Shown here: in pieces, positions 37,197 through 44,324 of the stretch | Layout of the letters: every line of letters begins with the position of its first letter | Numbering within the stretch: position 1 is the stretch's first letter | DNA from: Bacteroidia bacterium | GTDB taxonomy: Bacteria; Bacteroidota; Bacteroidia; J057 | Length of the DNA: 64,000 nucleotides | Assembly (NCBI GenBank): GCA_030430575.1 | Contig: JAUIKF010000023.1 | Span: forward strand, 1-64,000 | Direction of reading: 5' to 3' | Position numbers and translations under genes: made by a program | Notes under the pieces: generated by a model | What the model saw: only the letters and a program-made list of their open reading frames with translations | Told to the model about the DNA's origin: nothing | Database searches by the model: none

Positions 37197-38419
37197 AGAT
37201 TTTTTTAGGAAAAAAAATCTTGTTTGTGGGGATAGTAGGGTTGATCTTTGGCGTGTTATGGGGGTGTGGTGAAAAGCCTGCTCCCACAGATAATTCCGCA
37301 AAAGTAGCTAAAAGTCAGTCAGATACTGGCGTTGTTGTCATTCCCGAAAAACCAGTTCAAGTGCCGAAACTTGCCCCGGCTTCTGCGCCTGCTGAAGTGA
37401 GTTACTTGCGACATGAAGGGAATTTGGGAGGGGATCTTCTGATCACGATGCACTTGATCAAGCAAGATTCAGCTATTTCAGGCTGCTATTTTTACCAGAA
37501 AGTAGGCCGCCCCATTGGACTCACTTCTCATGGTATTCCTTCTGGCGTTGAGTTGTGGGAAAATGATCCTGACAACCCAGGCTCAGATGAACCGTCTGGC
37601 ATATTCACAGGAGATTTCCTTACCAGCACCCGCCCAACAGGCTATTGGCGATCCCCCAATACAGATCAGCAAATCGATTTTCAGCTTCAAGAAAATTACC
37701 CTGTTGGTGCAACTCCAATAGCCTTGCAAGCTATCTCTAAAAAGATTCCTTCCTGTCACGACACTGCATGCCTTTCGATTGACCTGTGCTATCCACAGGT
37801 GAAAGCGGATGTTGGAGGTATCAACCACGCCATTGAATTTGAGGTATGTAAGCACTTGACAGGAGAGGATCGCGCACGCCATCCTGAAATGACGGTTGAA
37901 AAGGCTGCTACGGCCTTATTTCAAGAATTTGAAGAGTTGAAGGAGGGCGAAGATGGTAGTTCTTGGCAATGGTCCTATGACATCAATACAAGCGTCTATG
38001 CCAATGAATTTCATGTGCTTTCCCTAGCCCTGGAATGTTATTCCTATTCTGGGGGAGCGCATGGATTGCCTTATGAAACACGGCTCAATTTTGACTTGCG
38101 TACAGGCGAACGGATTCGCCTGGAGGATATCCTGGTGCCCGACTATCAGGCTATCTTGAAAGCAGATGCGCTGAAATACCTCAAGCTAAGTATGCAAGGA
38201 ACGGTAACGGATCGACTATCAGATTTGGGGTTGAGCATCACCCAAGAAGAATTCGCCTTGCCTGAGAACTTTTATCTCTCCCAAGCAGGGCTTTCATTTA
38301 TTTACAATCCGTATGAGATAGGCCCTTATGCCATGGGATTTGTAGAGGTGTTTTTACCGGCAAAAGTGGTCCGGAAGGCGATGCGCGCTGATGGAGTGCT
38401 GGCGAGTTACCTTCATTAA
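37193..38419 (+). CDS. lipoprotein with DUF3298 domain
   Basis: A 408-residue lipoprotein: signal MKIFLGKKILFVGIVGLIFG with lipobox LWGC, then a low-complexity linker (about 25-70). A middle region contains HEGNLGGDLLITMHL. The C-terminal DUF3298/RsiV-like domain contains HVLSLALECYSYSGGAHGLPYETRLNFDL and GERIRLEDILV. RsiV-type domains can bind lysozyme or other envelope ligands, so a sensor or peptidoglycan-related role is possible. It starts inside the stop codon of the GCS2-CBS gene (ATGA). Confidence 0.78.
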   Translation: MKIFLGKKILFVGIVGLIFGVLWGCGEKPAPTDNSAKVAKSQSDTGVVVIPEKPVQVPKLAPASAPAEVSYLRHEGNLGGDLLITMHLIKQDSAISGCYFYQKVGRPIGLTSHGIPSGVELWENDPDNPGSDEPSGIFTGDFLTSTRPTGYWRSPNTDQQIDFQLQENYPVGATPIALQAISKKIPSCHDTACLSIDLCYPQVKADVGGINHAIEFEVCKHLTGEDRARHPEMTVEKAATALFQEFEELKEGEDGSSWQWSYDINTSVYANEFHVLSLALECYSYSGGAHGLPYETRLNFDLRTGERIRLEDILVPDYQAILKADALKYLKLSMQGTVTDRLSDLGLSITQEEFALPENFYLSQAGLSFIYNPYEIGPYAMGFVEVFLPAKVVRKAMRADGVLASYLH

Positions 38420-38428
38420 CTTATACGA

Positions 38429-38650
38429 TTAGGCAGCTTTATCCTGAATTTGAACATCTATTTTATAAGTGATCAAAATATCTTTCAATTCTTCTAAAAA
38501 CCGCATCTTCATGTCTTCATATTGAGAAGCCATTAATGACTGGATTGAATCTTCCTTGTGGAATTCAATTCGTTCATTTAGCTTTTTGACTTGGTCTAAA
38601 ATATCAATTACCCTTGCCAAGTCTTTATCAATTAAAAAATTCTCACTCAT
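38429..38650 (-). CDS. small helical partner protein of the NTase
   Basis: A 73-residue protein, probably entirely alpha-helical or coiled coil (DLARVIDILDQVKKLNERIEF, MRFLEELKDILITYKID). It overlaps the upstream nucleotidyltransferase-like gene by 8 bases, so the pair is probably co-translated. I do not recognise the family. The size and linkage fit an antitoxin or a structural partner, which is inference from gene order only. The DNA is AT-rich compared with the GT4 and cys genes. Confidence 0.6.
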   Translation of the reverse strand: MSENFLIDKDLARVIDILDQVKKLNERIEFHKEDSIQSLMASQYEDMKMRFLEELKDILITYKIDVQIQDKAA

Positions 38651-39140
38651 CTTTAAGGAAATTTATTTGAACAAACCCTTTGGGGTATTGTCTTTTAGCT
38701 CTATTTACCTTTGTCTGACTAAATAAGTCTTTCCAATATAACAAATCTGTGTGAGTAAATGAATATTTGGGATGGGATTCAGGGTAATCTGCCACCACAT
38801 AAGCATCTACTACATAAAGTTTACGGGCATTAAGAGATACAAATTTATCACTTATCTTCTTTGAATTCATTTCGAAGTCCTCGAAATGAATGATAGAAAC
38901 GAGGTCAATATCTCGCGGGTTGTATTTTGTCGTCACAAAACTTCCATCGATCCATTGATAAAAATTTCCGTTGAGGATTTGGCTAAAGTCTTGAAGGTAA
39001 TTCAGATATTTTTCTAGCAAAAGATGCCGCCTTGAATCTTTGTCGAAAGAATTAACAAAAACTTCTTGAAAGTCTTCAAATGATATTTTGATGATCTCAT
39101 AGGGTTTCAAGTTTCCCCTGCTATCGAAATTTAGTTCCAT
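38643..39140 (-). CDS. nucleotidyltransferase-like protein (DUF6932 type)
   Basis: A 165-residue protein with a polymerase-beta-type nucleotidyltransferase signature: GSFVTTKYNPRDIDLVSII (G-S then D-x-D), about residues 65-85. The C-terminal half holds VVADYPESHPKYSFTHTDLLYW. This matches the DUF6932 group of small NTases. Partners of such enzymes include MNT and AbiEii toxin-antitoxin systems. Here the second gene is the 73-residue helical protein. It starts 9 bases after the GT4 gene, so it could also ride in the polysaccharide operon. Confidence 0.65.
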   Translation of the reverse strand: MELNFDSRGNLKPYEIIKISFEDFQEVFVNSFDKDSRRHLLLEKYLNYLQDFSQILNGNFYQWIDGSFVTTKYNPRDIDLVSIIHFEDFEMNSKKISDKFVSLNARKLYVVDAYVVADYPESHPKYSFTHTDLLYWKDLFSQTKVNRAKRQYPKGFVQINFLKDE

Positions 39141-39149
39141 ACGTCCTAA

Positions 39150-40202
39150 TTAATAATTTAAGTATACGTCACGCAATTTCTCAAAATAATCTTCCTTCAG
39201 AAACAATTTGGAACGAAACCGAAGCTTCTCTGCAAAAGAGGATAAGCGGTCAGGACCTGCTAATAACCATTGGATTTTTTCAGAAAGCTGCTCACCCGAA
39301 TCGAAATAATAATCTCCCTCTCCCGCCACTTCCCGGTGCGCCGGAATGTCAGAAAGCAGGCAAGGCAAGCCCGCTGCCATCGCTTCTGCCACAGCCAACC
39401 CAAACCCCTCAAATCGCGAAGCAGATACAAGCAAATCATACGTAGGGAGTTGATTCAACACCTCCTTATCATGTCCCATCAAGCGAACATGGGACAGTTT
39501 TTTTTCGGTAATCATCAAGGCTAATTCTTCGCGAAGAGGCCCTTCTCCAAAAATATCTAGGCTAGCCATAGATGGGGGCAGTTCCAGCATCGCTTCCACC
39601 AAAAGCATTTGCTGCTTCTCTGGCCTTAAATTCCCTACTGAAACAATCTTTACAGGTCCATTTGGTGGCTGTAATGGGCGAATCTTTGTAGGAATATGGA
39701 CAAAATTGTGAAGAACAGTTTCTCGATGTGATATCCCAACTTGTGGTCCCACACATGCTTTCACAGCTTTCGAAACATAAATCGTATGCATACGATCTCG
39801 GTAAGTCAAGCGATCCAGCCAGCGCATCCAGTTGCGATACTGAGCGGTATTTTGGGGATCATACAGCAAGCTGTGGTAGGTGGTGACCAGCTTGACATGG
39901 GAGGGACAAGCCTGCCTCGCTACCATTGTCGCCCAATAAAGGTGGCTGTGAACGATGGCCACTTTTTCTGCTTGAATAATTCGTTTAAGCCGCCTTACAG
40001 CACGGAAAAAATGCCCTTTGCGCTTCATCCCAAGGCAATGCACACCCTTTACCTGTGGTGGCCAATCGTTCCACTCATCTTGTCCCTTCAAGTACACCAA
40101 AATATGCGCAACATCGGGCATGCCATGAATCACATCATGTACGATACGCTCGGCACCGCCAATTCCCAGGCTATCGATGATATGTAAAATGGTAGGCTTC
40201 AA
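39150..40202 (-). CDS. GT4-family glycosyltransferase
   Basis: A 350-residue GT-B glycosyltransferase. The N-terminus IDSLGIGGAERIVHD is the typical acceptor-domain loop. The C-terminal domain has VSVGNLRPEKQQMLLVEA and the donor-binding EGFGLAVAEAMAAGLPCLLSD, the E(x7)E motif of GT4 enzymes. The start codon is TTG (40202); no ATG lies upstream in frame. The donor and acceptor sugars are unknown. It lies behind FkbM and SGNH genes on the same strand, which fits a surface polysaccharide or glycolipid pathway. Confidence 0.87.
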   Translation of the reverse strand: MKPTILHIIDSLGIGGAERIVHDVIHGMPDVAHILVYLKGQDEWNDWPPQVKGVHCLGMKRKGHFFRAVRRLKRIIQAEKVAIVHSHLYWATMVARQACPSHVKLVTTYHSLLYDPQNTAQYRNWMRWLDRLTYRDRMHTIYVSKAVKACVGPQVGISHRETVLHNFVHIPTKIRPLQPPNGPVKIVSVGNLRPEKQQMLLVEAMLELPPSMASLDIFGEGPLREELALMITEKKLSHVRLMGHDKEVLNQLPTYDLLVSASRFEGFGLAVAEAMAAGLPCLLSDIPAHREVAGEGDYYFDSGEQLSEKIQWLLAGPDRLSSFAEKLRFRSKLFLKEDYFEKLRDVYLNY

Positions 40203-40206
40203 GGAT

Positions 40207-40346
40207 GAATTTTGAATGATTGAATGGTGAATTTTGAATGAATGGTGAATGAGTGAATGGTCAACTTAGGGGATAAACGGCGGATCAATTGCACAGCTAC
40301 TTCTTTTTATTCAAAATTCTTTCATTCAACATTCAAAATTAATTCC
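40207..40346. repeat. GAATTTTGAATG inverted-repeat spacer
   Basis: The left arm (40207-40260) has repeated GAATTTTGAATGATTG and GAATGAGTGAATGG words. The right arm (40309-40346) reads TATTCAAAATTCTTTCATTC and TTCAACATTCAAAATTAATTC-type sequence, its complement. The arms enclose a loop of about 48 bases between the SGNH and GT4 genes. The right arm overlaps the SGNH stop. Confidence 0.65.
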
Positions 40347-41431
40347 CTCAAAAACTGATGTCCCAAAGGACTAAAATGCCCGTCACAATCGAATGATAAA
40401 TACGGATAAGTCAAATTATTTTTCTCAATAAAGGTTTTTGCCTCTTTATACCCATCAACAAACGGGATGCCTTCATCCTCCAAAAATGCCCTAAAACGCT
40501 GGTAAGGCTGCTGGAAGTCGTATTTTCCTATTTCCTCCCCCAGCATTTCTGCTAGTTCTGTTTTATTCATAAGCTCATAGATAGAAGGAATGAGGATTAG
40601 GGTAAAATCGATTTCCTGGCTATCACAAGTCGCAAAAAGCGTCTTAGATGAGTGGTTCATTGCCGCTGCCGCTTCGCGCCATGGCTCCGACGGGTTGCGC
40701 AAAAATACGCTTAGCTCGAAAGGCAGTCGAGACTCCCCTCCTGGGGCTGCGCTCATGATATGACGCAGCTTATTGAGCTGCTGGATCACATGACTGCGCT
40801 TGAGCCATTGCCATCGACTGGTCTCACTATAATTTTTGTCCAAGACATAGTTCCCTGCTTTATCCTTGACCCAATGGGCGAGGTAGCCGCGATTGCCGCC
40901 ATTGGCGAGCTGCTCAAGCGCCAGCGAGTTATTGCGGATGTCATTGGCGAGGTAAACAAAAAGGTAGACCTTTTTGAAGGGAATCTTTTGCGAAAAGTGC
41001 AAGAAATGCACCCATTGGGCGGCAGTCCCCGTCGAACTCATGCCAAAATTGAGGTGGTCATAGACGCTGTCGAGGGCGTTTAGTTGATAGATAAAATGCT
41101 CATCCTGAGACACTTGAACCCCTTCCAGCATGGAATCCCCAAAGTAGGCGATTTTTTGCGATTTAGCGGGATTCAACTCTGCGGCGCGCATGCCCAGCGA
41201 ATTGATAGAGAGGTCCTCTACAGTGTAGCAGTCCGCGTAGCGGGCTGCAAGCTGATTGGGGACATGCCAGATGCCTAGGTCCTCATCGACGTAGTGATGG
41301 AGGGTCGTTTTCCCAGGATAAGGAACTACCCGCAAGATACCTTCTGCAATTAACCCCACAGCCAAGAGAATAAACCCCCAAACACTCAATACCCTCAATA
41401 AAAATCTGACCCTCAGGATTTTAATTTCCAT
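40322..41431 (-). CDS. membrane-anchored SGNH/GDSL-type hydrolase
   Basis: A protein of about 369 residues starting at the ATG at 41431 (MEIKILRVRFLLRVLS); an ATG at 41443 is also possible. One N-terminal membrane helix (SVWGFILLAVGLIAEG) anchors a hydrolase domain. Its SGNH signature is visible as block I IAYFGDSMLEG, block III VYLANDI and the late Asp-His pair DCDGHFSPLGHQF. These enzymes often add or remove acyl groups on polysaccharides. It overlaps the FkbM gene end by 11 bases, which supports an operon with FkbM and GT4. Confidence 0.8.
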   Translation of the reverse strand: MEIKILRVRFLLRVLSVWGFILLAVGLIAEGILRVVPYPGKTTLHHYVDEDLGIWHVPNQLAARYADCYTVEDLSINSLGMRAAELNPAKSQKIAYFGDSMLEGVQVSQDEHFIYQLNALDSVYDHLNFGMSSTGTAAQWVHFLHFSQKIPFKKVYLFVYLANDIRNNSLALEQLANGGNRGYLAHWVKDKAGNYVLDKNYSETSRWQWLKRSHVIQQLNKLRHIMSAAPGGESRLPFELSVFLRNPSEPWREAAAAMNHSSKTLFATCDSQEIDFTLILIPSIYELMNKTELAEMLGEEIGKYDFQQPYQRFRAFLEDEGIPFVDGYKEAKTFIEKNNLTYPYLSFDCDGHFSPLGHQFLRELILNVE

Positions 41432-42311
41432 TTTGATTTTCATTTTTATTCCACACGGCCCATAAATCAAAATGACAGCCTTGGAAGTCATCCTGAGCTG
41501 TCACAGGTCTGCCAGTCACAGCCTCTTCCATTTGGTACCCCAATGCTGCCAACCATCCAATAACTGCGGCCGCACTGCTTCCATGCACCTGCAAATTAGC
41601 CTCATCAATTTCAATAAACAGGTTTGGATGAAATCTTTTTAACGTTTTTTGACCGCCCCTCAAAACGGCCCATTCATACCCTTCAACGTCTATTTTTAGC
41701 CAATCCATTCGCTCAAGTTTTAGACGTACCACTGCTTCATCAAGCGTATCAAGTACTACTTGTATTCCCTCATCTGAAACAGCAATGCGTTTCGTCCCCG
41801 AATTGTCTGTCCGAGGTGCATGCATCCATGCGTACCCTGGGGCTTCTCCTAAGGCTTTTTGAACAGCTGTCACTTGCATAGAAGGATTTAAGGCCAAGTT
41901 TTTCTTTAACCGCTCAAAATTACTAGGATCAGGTTCAAAGGCGATTACCGCTCCTTTTTCCCCTACCATTTGTTTAGCTTTCAAACTAAATTCCCCCATA
42001 TTCGCTCCAACATCCAGAAAAGTCACTCCTGGCTGGATCGCCTGAAAAAGGCGTTCCCGCCCTTTGTCTCGAATCCCCCAGTATAAGTGCCAATCCACGA
42101 AATCACTCAAATCCAATTGAAATTGAATTTCATTGATTGTCACAAGGCGTACCGTGCCCTTCGGATATTGATAGGCATTGGGAGGGAGCTTTGCCAGCCA
42201 ATGATTTGGCAATCGCCCATAGGTCAAGGATCGCAACCCTTGCTCTAGCATTGGTATGCGAAAAACCTGTCGTAGCAGGTTGAGAAAATGAGTTTTTGGG
42301 GATTTTTTCAT
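41421..42311 (-). CDS. FkbM-family methyltransferase
   Basis: A methyltransferase of about 296 residues. The SAM site is VTFLDVGANMGEFSL, followed by IAFEPDPSNFERLKKNL and the DWLKIDVEGYEWAVLRGG motif that defines FkbM methyltransferases. These act on sugars or other small acceptors, often in polysaccharide loci. I start at the ATG at 42311 (MKKSPKTHFLNLL); the frame continues upstream through repeat array C, which is not credible coding sequence. It is divergent from cysC. Confidence 0.87.
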   Translation of the reverse strand: MKKSPKTHFLNLLRQVFRIPMLEQGLRSLTYGRLPNHWLAKLPPNAYQYPKGTVRLVTINEIQFQLDLSDFVDWHLYWGIRDKGRERLFQAIQPGVTFLDVGANMGEFSLKAKQMVGEKGAVIAFEPDPSNFERLKKNLALNPSMQVTAVQKALGEAPGYAWMHAPRTDNSGTKRIAVSDEGIQVVLDTLDEAVVRLKLERMDWLKIDVEGYEWAVLRGGQKTLKRFHPNLFIEIDEANLQVHGSSAAAVIGWLAALGYQMEEAVTGRPVTAQDDFQGCHFDLWAVWNKNENQNGN

Positions 42312-42333
42312 AGTTTTGGGACCGTTCGTCGCT

Positions 42334-42568
42334 GAGAGACCGCTCGAAGACTCGCAGTGAGGAAACATCCCCCATCGCACTGGCCGCCCCCTTCTCCTGC
42401 CACACAAGATTCCTTCGCACAAGGGGGATTGCCCGCAAGGCCGACTTCAAAGAAATCTCTTGTCTCGCAGCGAGGCGAGTCTTCGAGCCGAGCGGTCTCG
42501 CAGTGAGGGCGCAGCCCGAACGGTCTCGCCTCTCGCAGCGAAGGCCGTCTTCGGCCTGAGCGGTCTCT
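42334..42568. repeat. modular palindromic repeat array, copy C
   Basis: The divergent gap between fkbM and cysC carries GAGACCGCTCGAAGACTCGC (42336-42355), a 120-base central stretch, then GCGAGTCTTCGAGCC with AGCGGTCTC (42475-42498). Further units AACGGTCTCGC and GAGCGGTCTC follow up to 42568. The unit words match copies A and B. The array ends 15 bases before the cysC -7 box. Confidence 0.75.
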
Positions 42569-42582
42569 CCCAGAAATTCTCT

Positions 42583-42590
42583 TATCTTTG
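42583..42590 (+). promoter_or_regulatory. -7 box of the cysC operon
   Basis: TATCTTTG is an exact TAnnTTTG match, 14 bases before the ATG at 42605, implying a very short leader. No TTTG -33 box is seen; the upstream sequence is repeat array C. Confidence 0.6.
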
Positions 42591-42604
42591 CCCGAAAAAC
42601 CACC

Positions 42605-43207
42605 ATGGCTGAACATATCCATCCTATCTTTGACCGCATTCTGAGTCGTGCTGACAAAGAAACTTTTTTGAAACAGCGCGCTTGTGTCATTTGGCTCACA
42701 GGCCTTTCTGGTTCTGGCAAAAGTACAATTGCCGAAGCCGTAGAGCAAGCGCTTCATGCCCAAGGCATTTTTACCAAACTCCTCGATGGAGACAATATTC
42801 GTAGCGGTATTAACAGTAATTTGGGCTTTTCCGTGGAGGATCGCCGCGAAAATATTCGCCGGATAGCTGAAGTTGCCAAGCTTTTTATGGAAGGGGGCGC
42901 GGTGACGCTTTGCTCCTTTGTGAGTCCTACAAAGGAGATTCGTGCTTTGGCCAAGGAGATTGTCGGAGAAGAAGACTTCCTGGAAGTATTTGTCCATGCG
43001 CCACTAGAAGTATGTGAGGCAAGAGACGTAAAAGGGCTATATAAAAAAGCCCGTGAAGGAATAATAAAAGACTTTACAGGCATCAGTTCTCCCTTTGAAG
43101 CACCAGAAACCCCATTTATTACCCTTCGAACAGATGAACACTCACTTGAAGCTTGTAAAAACGAACTTATTGCTGCTATTTTGCCACGAATTAGAAAGGA
43201 AGAATGA
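42605..43207 (+). CDS. cysC: adenylylsulfate kinase
   Basis: A 200-residue APS kinase that phosphorylates adenylylsulfate to PAPS. Walker A is WLTGLSGSGKST. Family motifs are LLDGDNIRSGINSNLGFS, REDNIRR-like DRRENIRRIAEV, and CSFVSPTKEIRA. The C-terminus has KGLYKKAREG and the usual FTGISSPFE lid segment. It is a stand-alone kinase, not fused to CysN. First gene of a same-strand series with cysD, cysN, a TauE-type transporter and btpA. Confidence 0.94.
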   Translation: MAEHIHPIFDRILSRADKETFLKQRACVIWLTGLSGSGKSTIAEAVEQALHAQGIFTKLLDGDNIRSGINSNLGFSVEDRRENIRRIAEVAKLFMEGGAVTLCSFVSPTKEIRALAKEIVGEEDFLEVFVHAPLEVCEARDVKGLYKKAREGIIKDFTGISSPFEAPETPFITLRTDEHSLEACKNELIAAILPRIRKEE

Positions 43208-43214
43208 GGCGAGT

Positions 43215-43325
43215 AGGAATTCTTTCATTCAACATTCACCCCTTCGATACCCTTCGACAAGGCTCAGGGGGAACTCAGGGCAAGCATCCACTCATTCAAC
43301 ATTCACACATTCTATCATTTCCCCT
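43215..43325. repeat. ATTCAACATTC spacer with dispersed CTTCGACAAGGCTCAGGG
   Basis: The cysC-cysD gap contains CTTCGACAAGGCTCAGGG (43252-43269) and AACTCAGGGCAAGCAT (43272-43287), shared with 7627-7651, flanked by CATTCAACATTCAC-type words. It is noncoding. Confidence 0.65.
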
Positions 43326-43329
43326 TTAA

Positions 43330-44232
43330 ATGGACTATAGAACAAGTCATCTTGACCAATTAGAATCAGAAGCCATATATGTCATCCGCGAGGTGGCGGC
43401 CCAGTTTGAGCGACCTGTGTTGCTTTTTTCAGGTGGTAAAGATTCCATAACCATGGCTTGGCTAGCCAGAAAAGCCTTTTATCCTGCGCGAATTCCTTTT
43501 CCCTTGATGCATATTGACACAGGTCACAATTTTGATGAAACCATTGATTTTAGAGATGATTTTATCAAAAAAATAGATGCGCGTCTGATTGTGGCACTGG
43601 TCCAGGATAGCATTGACCAAGGGCGTGTACAGGAAGAAAAAGGGCCAAATCCCATGCGGAACGCTTTGCAGACGACTACCTTGTTGGATGCGCTAGAAGC
43701 GCATAAATTCGACGCAGCCCTAGGCGGCGCCCGCCGGGATGAGGAGAAAGCACGCGCCAAGGAGCGCTTCTTCTCACACCGCGACGAATTTGGACAGTGG
43801 GAACCCAAAAACCAGCGCCCAGAATTGTGGGACCTCTATAATGGTCACAAGCACGCTGGTGAACATTTCAGGGTGTTCCCTTTGAGCAATTTCACCGAAA
43901 TGGATATCTGGATGTATCTCAAACGGGAGAATGTGCCTTTGCCAAGTCTTTACTTCTCGCATAAGCGAGAAATGGTCAATCGCAACGGTGTTCTGCTTGC
44001 GGTAGGCCCTCACAATAAAGTTTTGGATCACGAGAAATCGGAAGAAATGGTTATCCGTTTTCGGACGATTGGTGACATCCCTTGTACAGGCGCGGTGGCA
44101 TCAACGGCAGACTCTATCGATAAGGTCATTGAGGAGGTAGCAGCCACTCGTCTCACTGAACGCGGTGGCCGCGCAGATGACAAGCGTTCAGAAACTGCCA
44201 TGGAAGACCGCAAGAAAGAAGGATACTTCTAA
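43330..44232 (+). CDS. cysD: sulfate adenylyltransferase subunit 2
   Basis: A 300-residue PAPS-reductase-fold protein of the ATP sulfurylase small subunit. The P-loop is LLFSGGKDSITM, followed by FPLMHIDTGHNFDETI, the GGARRDEEKARAKERFFS motif and the C-terminal SEETSERGGRADD-like RLTERGGRADDKRSE segment. It forms APS from ATP and sulfate with CysN. Length is normal. It is followed by cysN after a 92-base hairpin spacer. Confidence 0.95.
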   Translation: MDYRTSHLDQLESEAIYVIREVAAQFERPVLLFSGGKDSITMAWLARKAFYPARIPFPLMHIDTGHNFDETIDFRDDFIKKIDARLIVALVQDSIDQGRVQEEKGPNPMRNALQTTTLLDALEAHKFDAALGGARRDEEKARAKERFFSHRDEFGQWEPKNQRPELWDLYNGHKHAGEHFRVFPLSNFTEMDIWMYLKRENVPLPSLYFSHKREMVNRNGVLLAVGPHNKVLDHEKSEEMVIRFRTIGDIPCTGAVASTADSIDKVIEEVAATRLTERGGRADDKRSETAMEDRKKEGYF

Positions 44233-44239
44233 AGGCAAT

Positions 44240-44320
44240 GGAAAATTGAAAATGAAGAATTAAGAACGAATAATTCTCAATTTTCTATTCAACATTCATC
44301 ATTCAACATTCATAATTCCC
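44240..44320. repeat. ATTCAACATTC inverted-repeat spacer
   Basis: AAATTGAAAATGAAGAATT on the left pairs in part with AATTCTCAATTTTC on the right; CATTCATCATTCAACATTC follows. It is noncoding, between cysD and cysN. Confidence 0.55.
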
Positions 44321-44324
44321 TTTA

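Noticed and set aside
42312-42422. N-terminal extension of the FkbM protein
   Set aside because: It would be encoded by palindromic array C; the ATG at 42311 gives a normal start.
42130-42720. Minus-strand frames of about 200 codons through repeat array C and into fkbM/cysC
   Set aside because: They run through GC-rich palindromic repeats and antisense to well-defined genes, with no recognisable domain; frames open by chance in repeat DNA.
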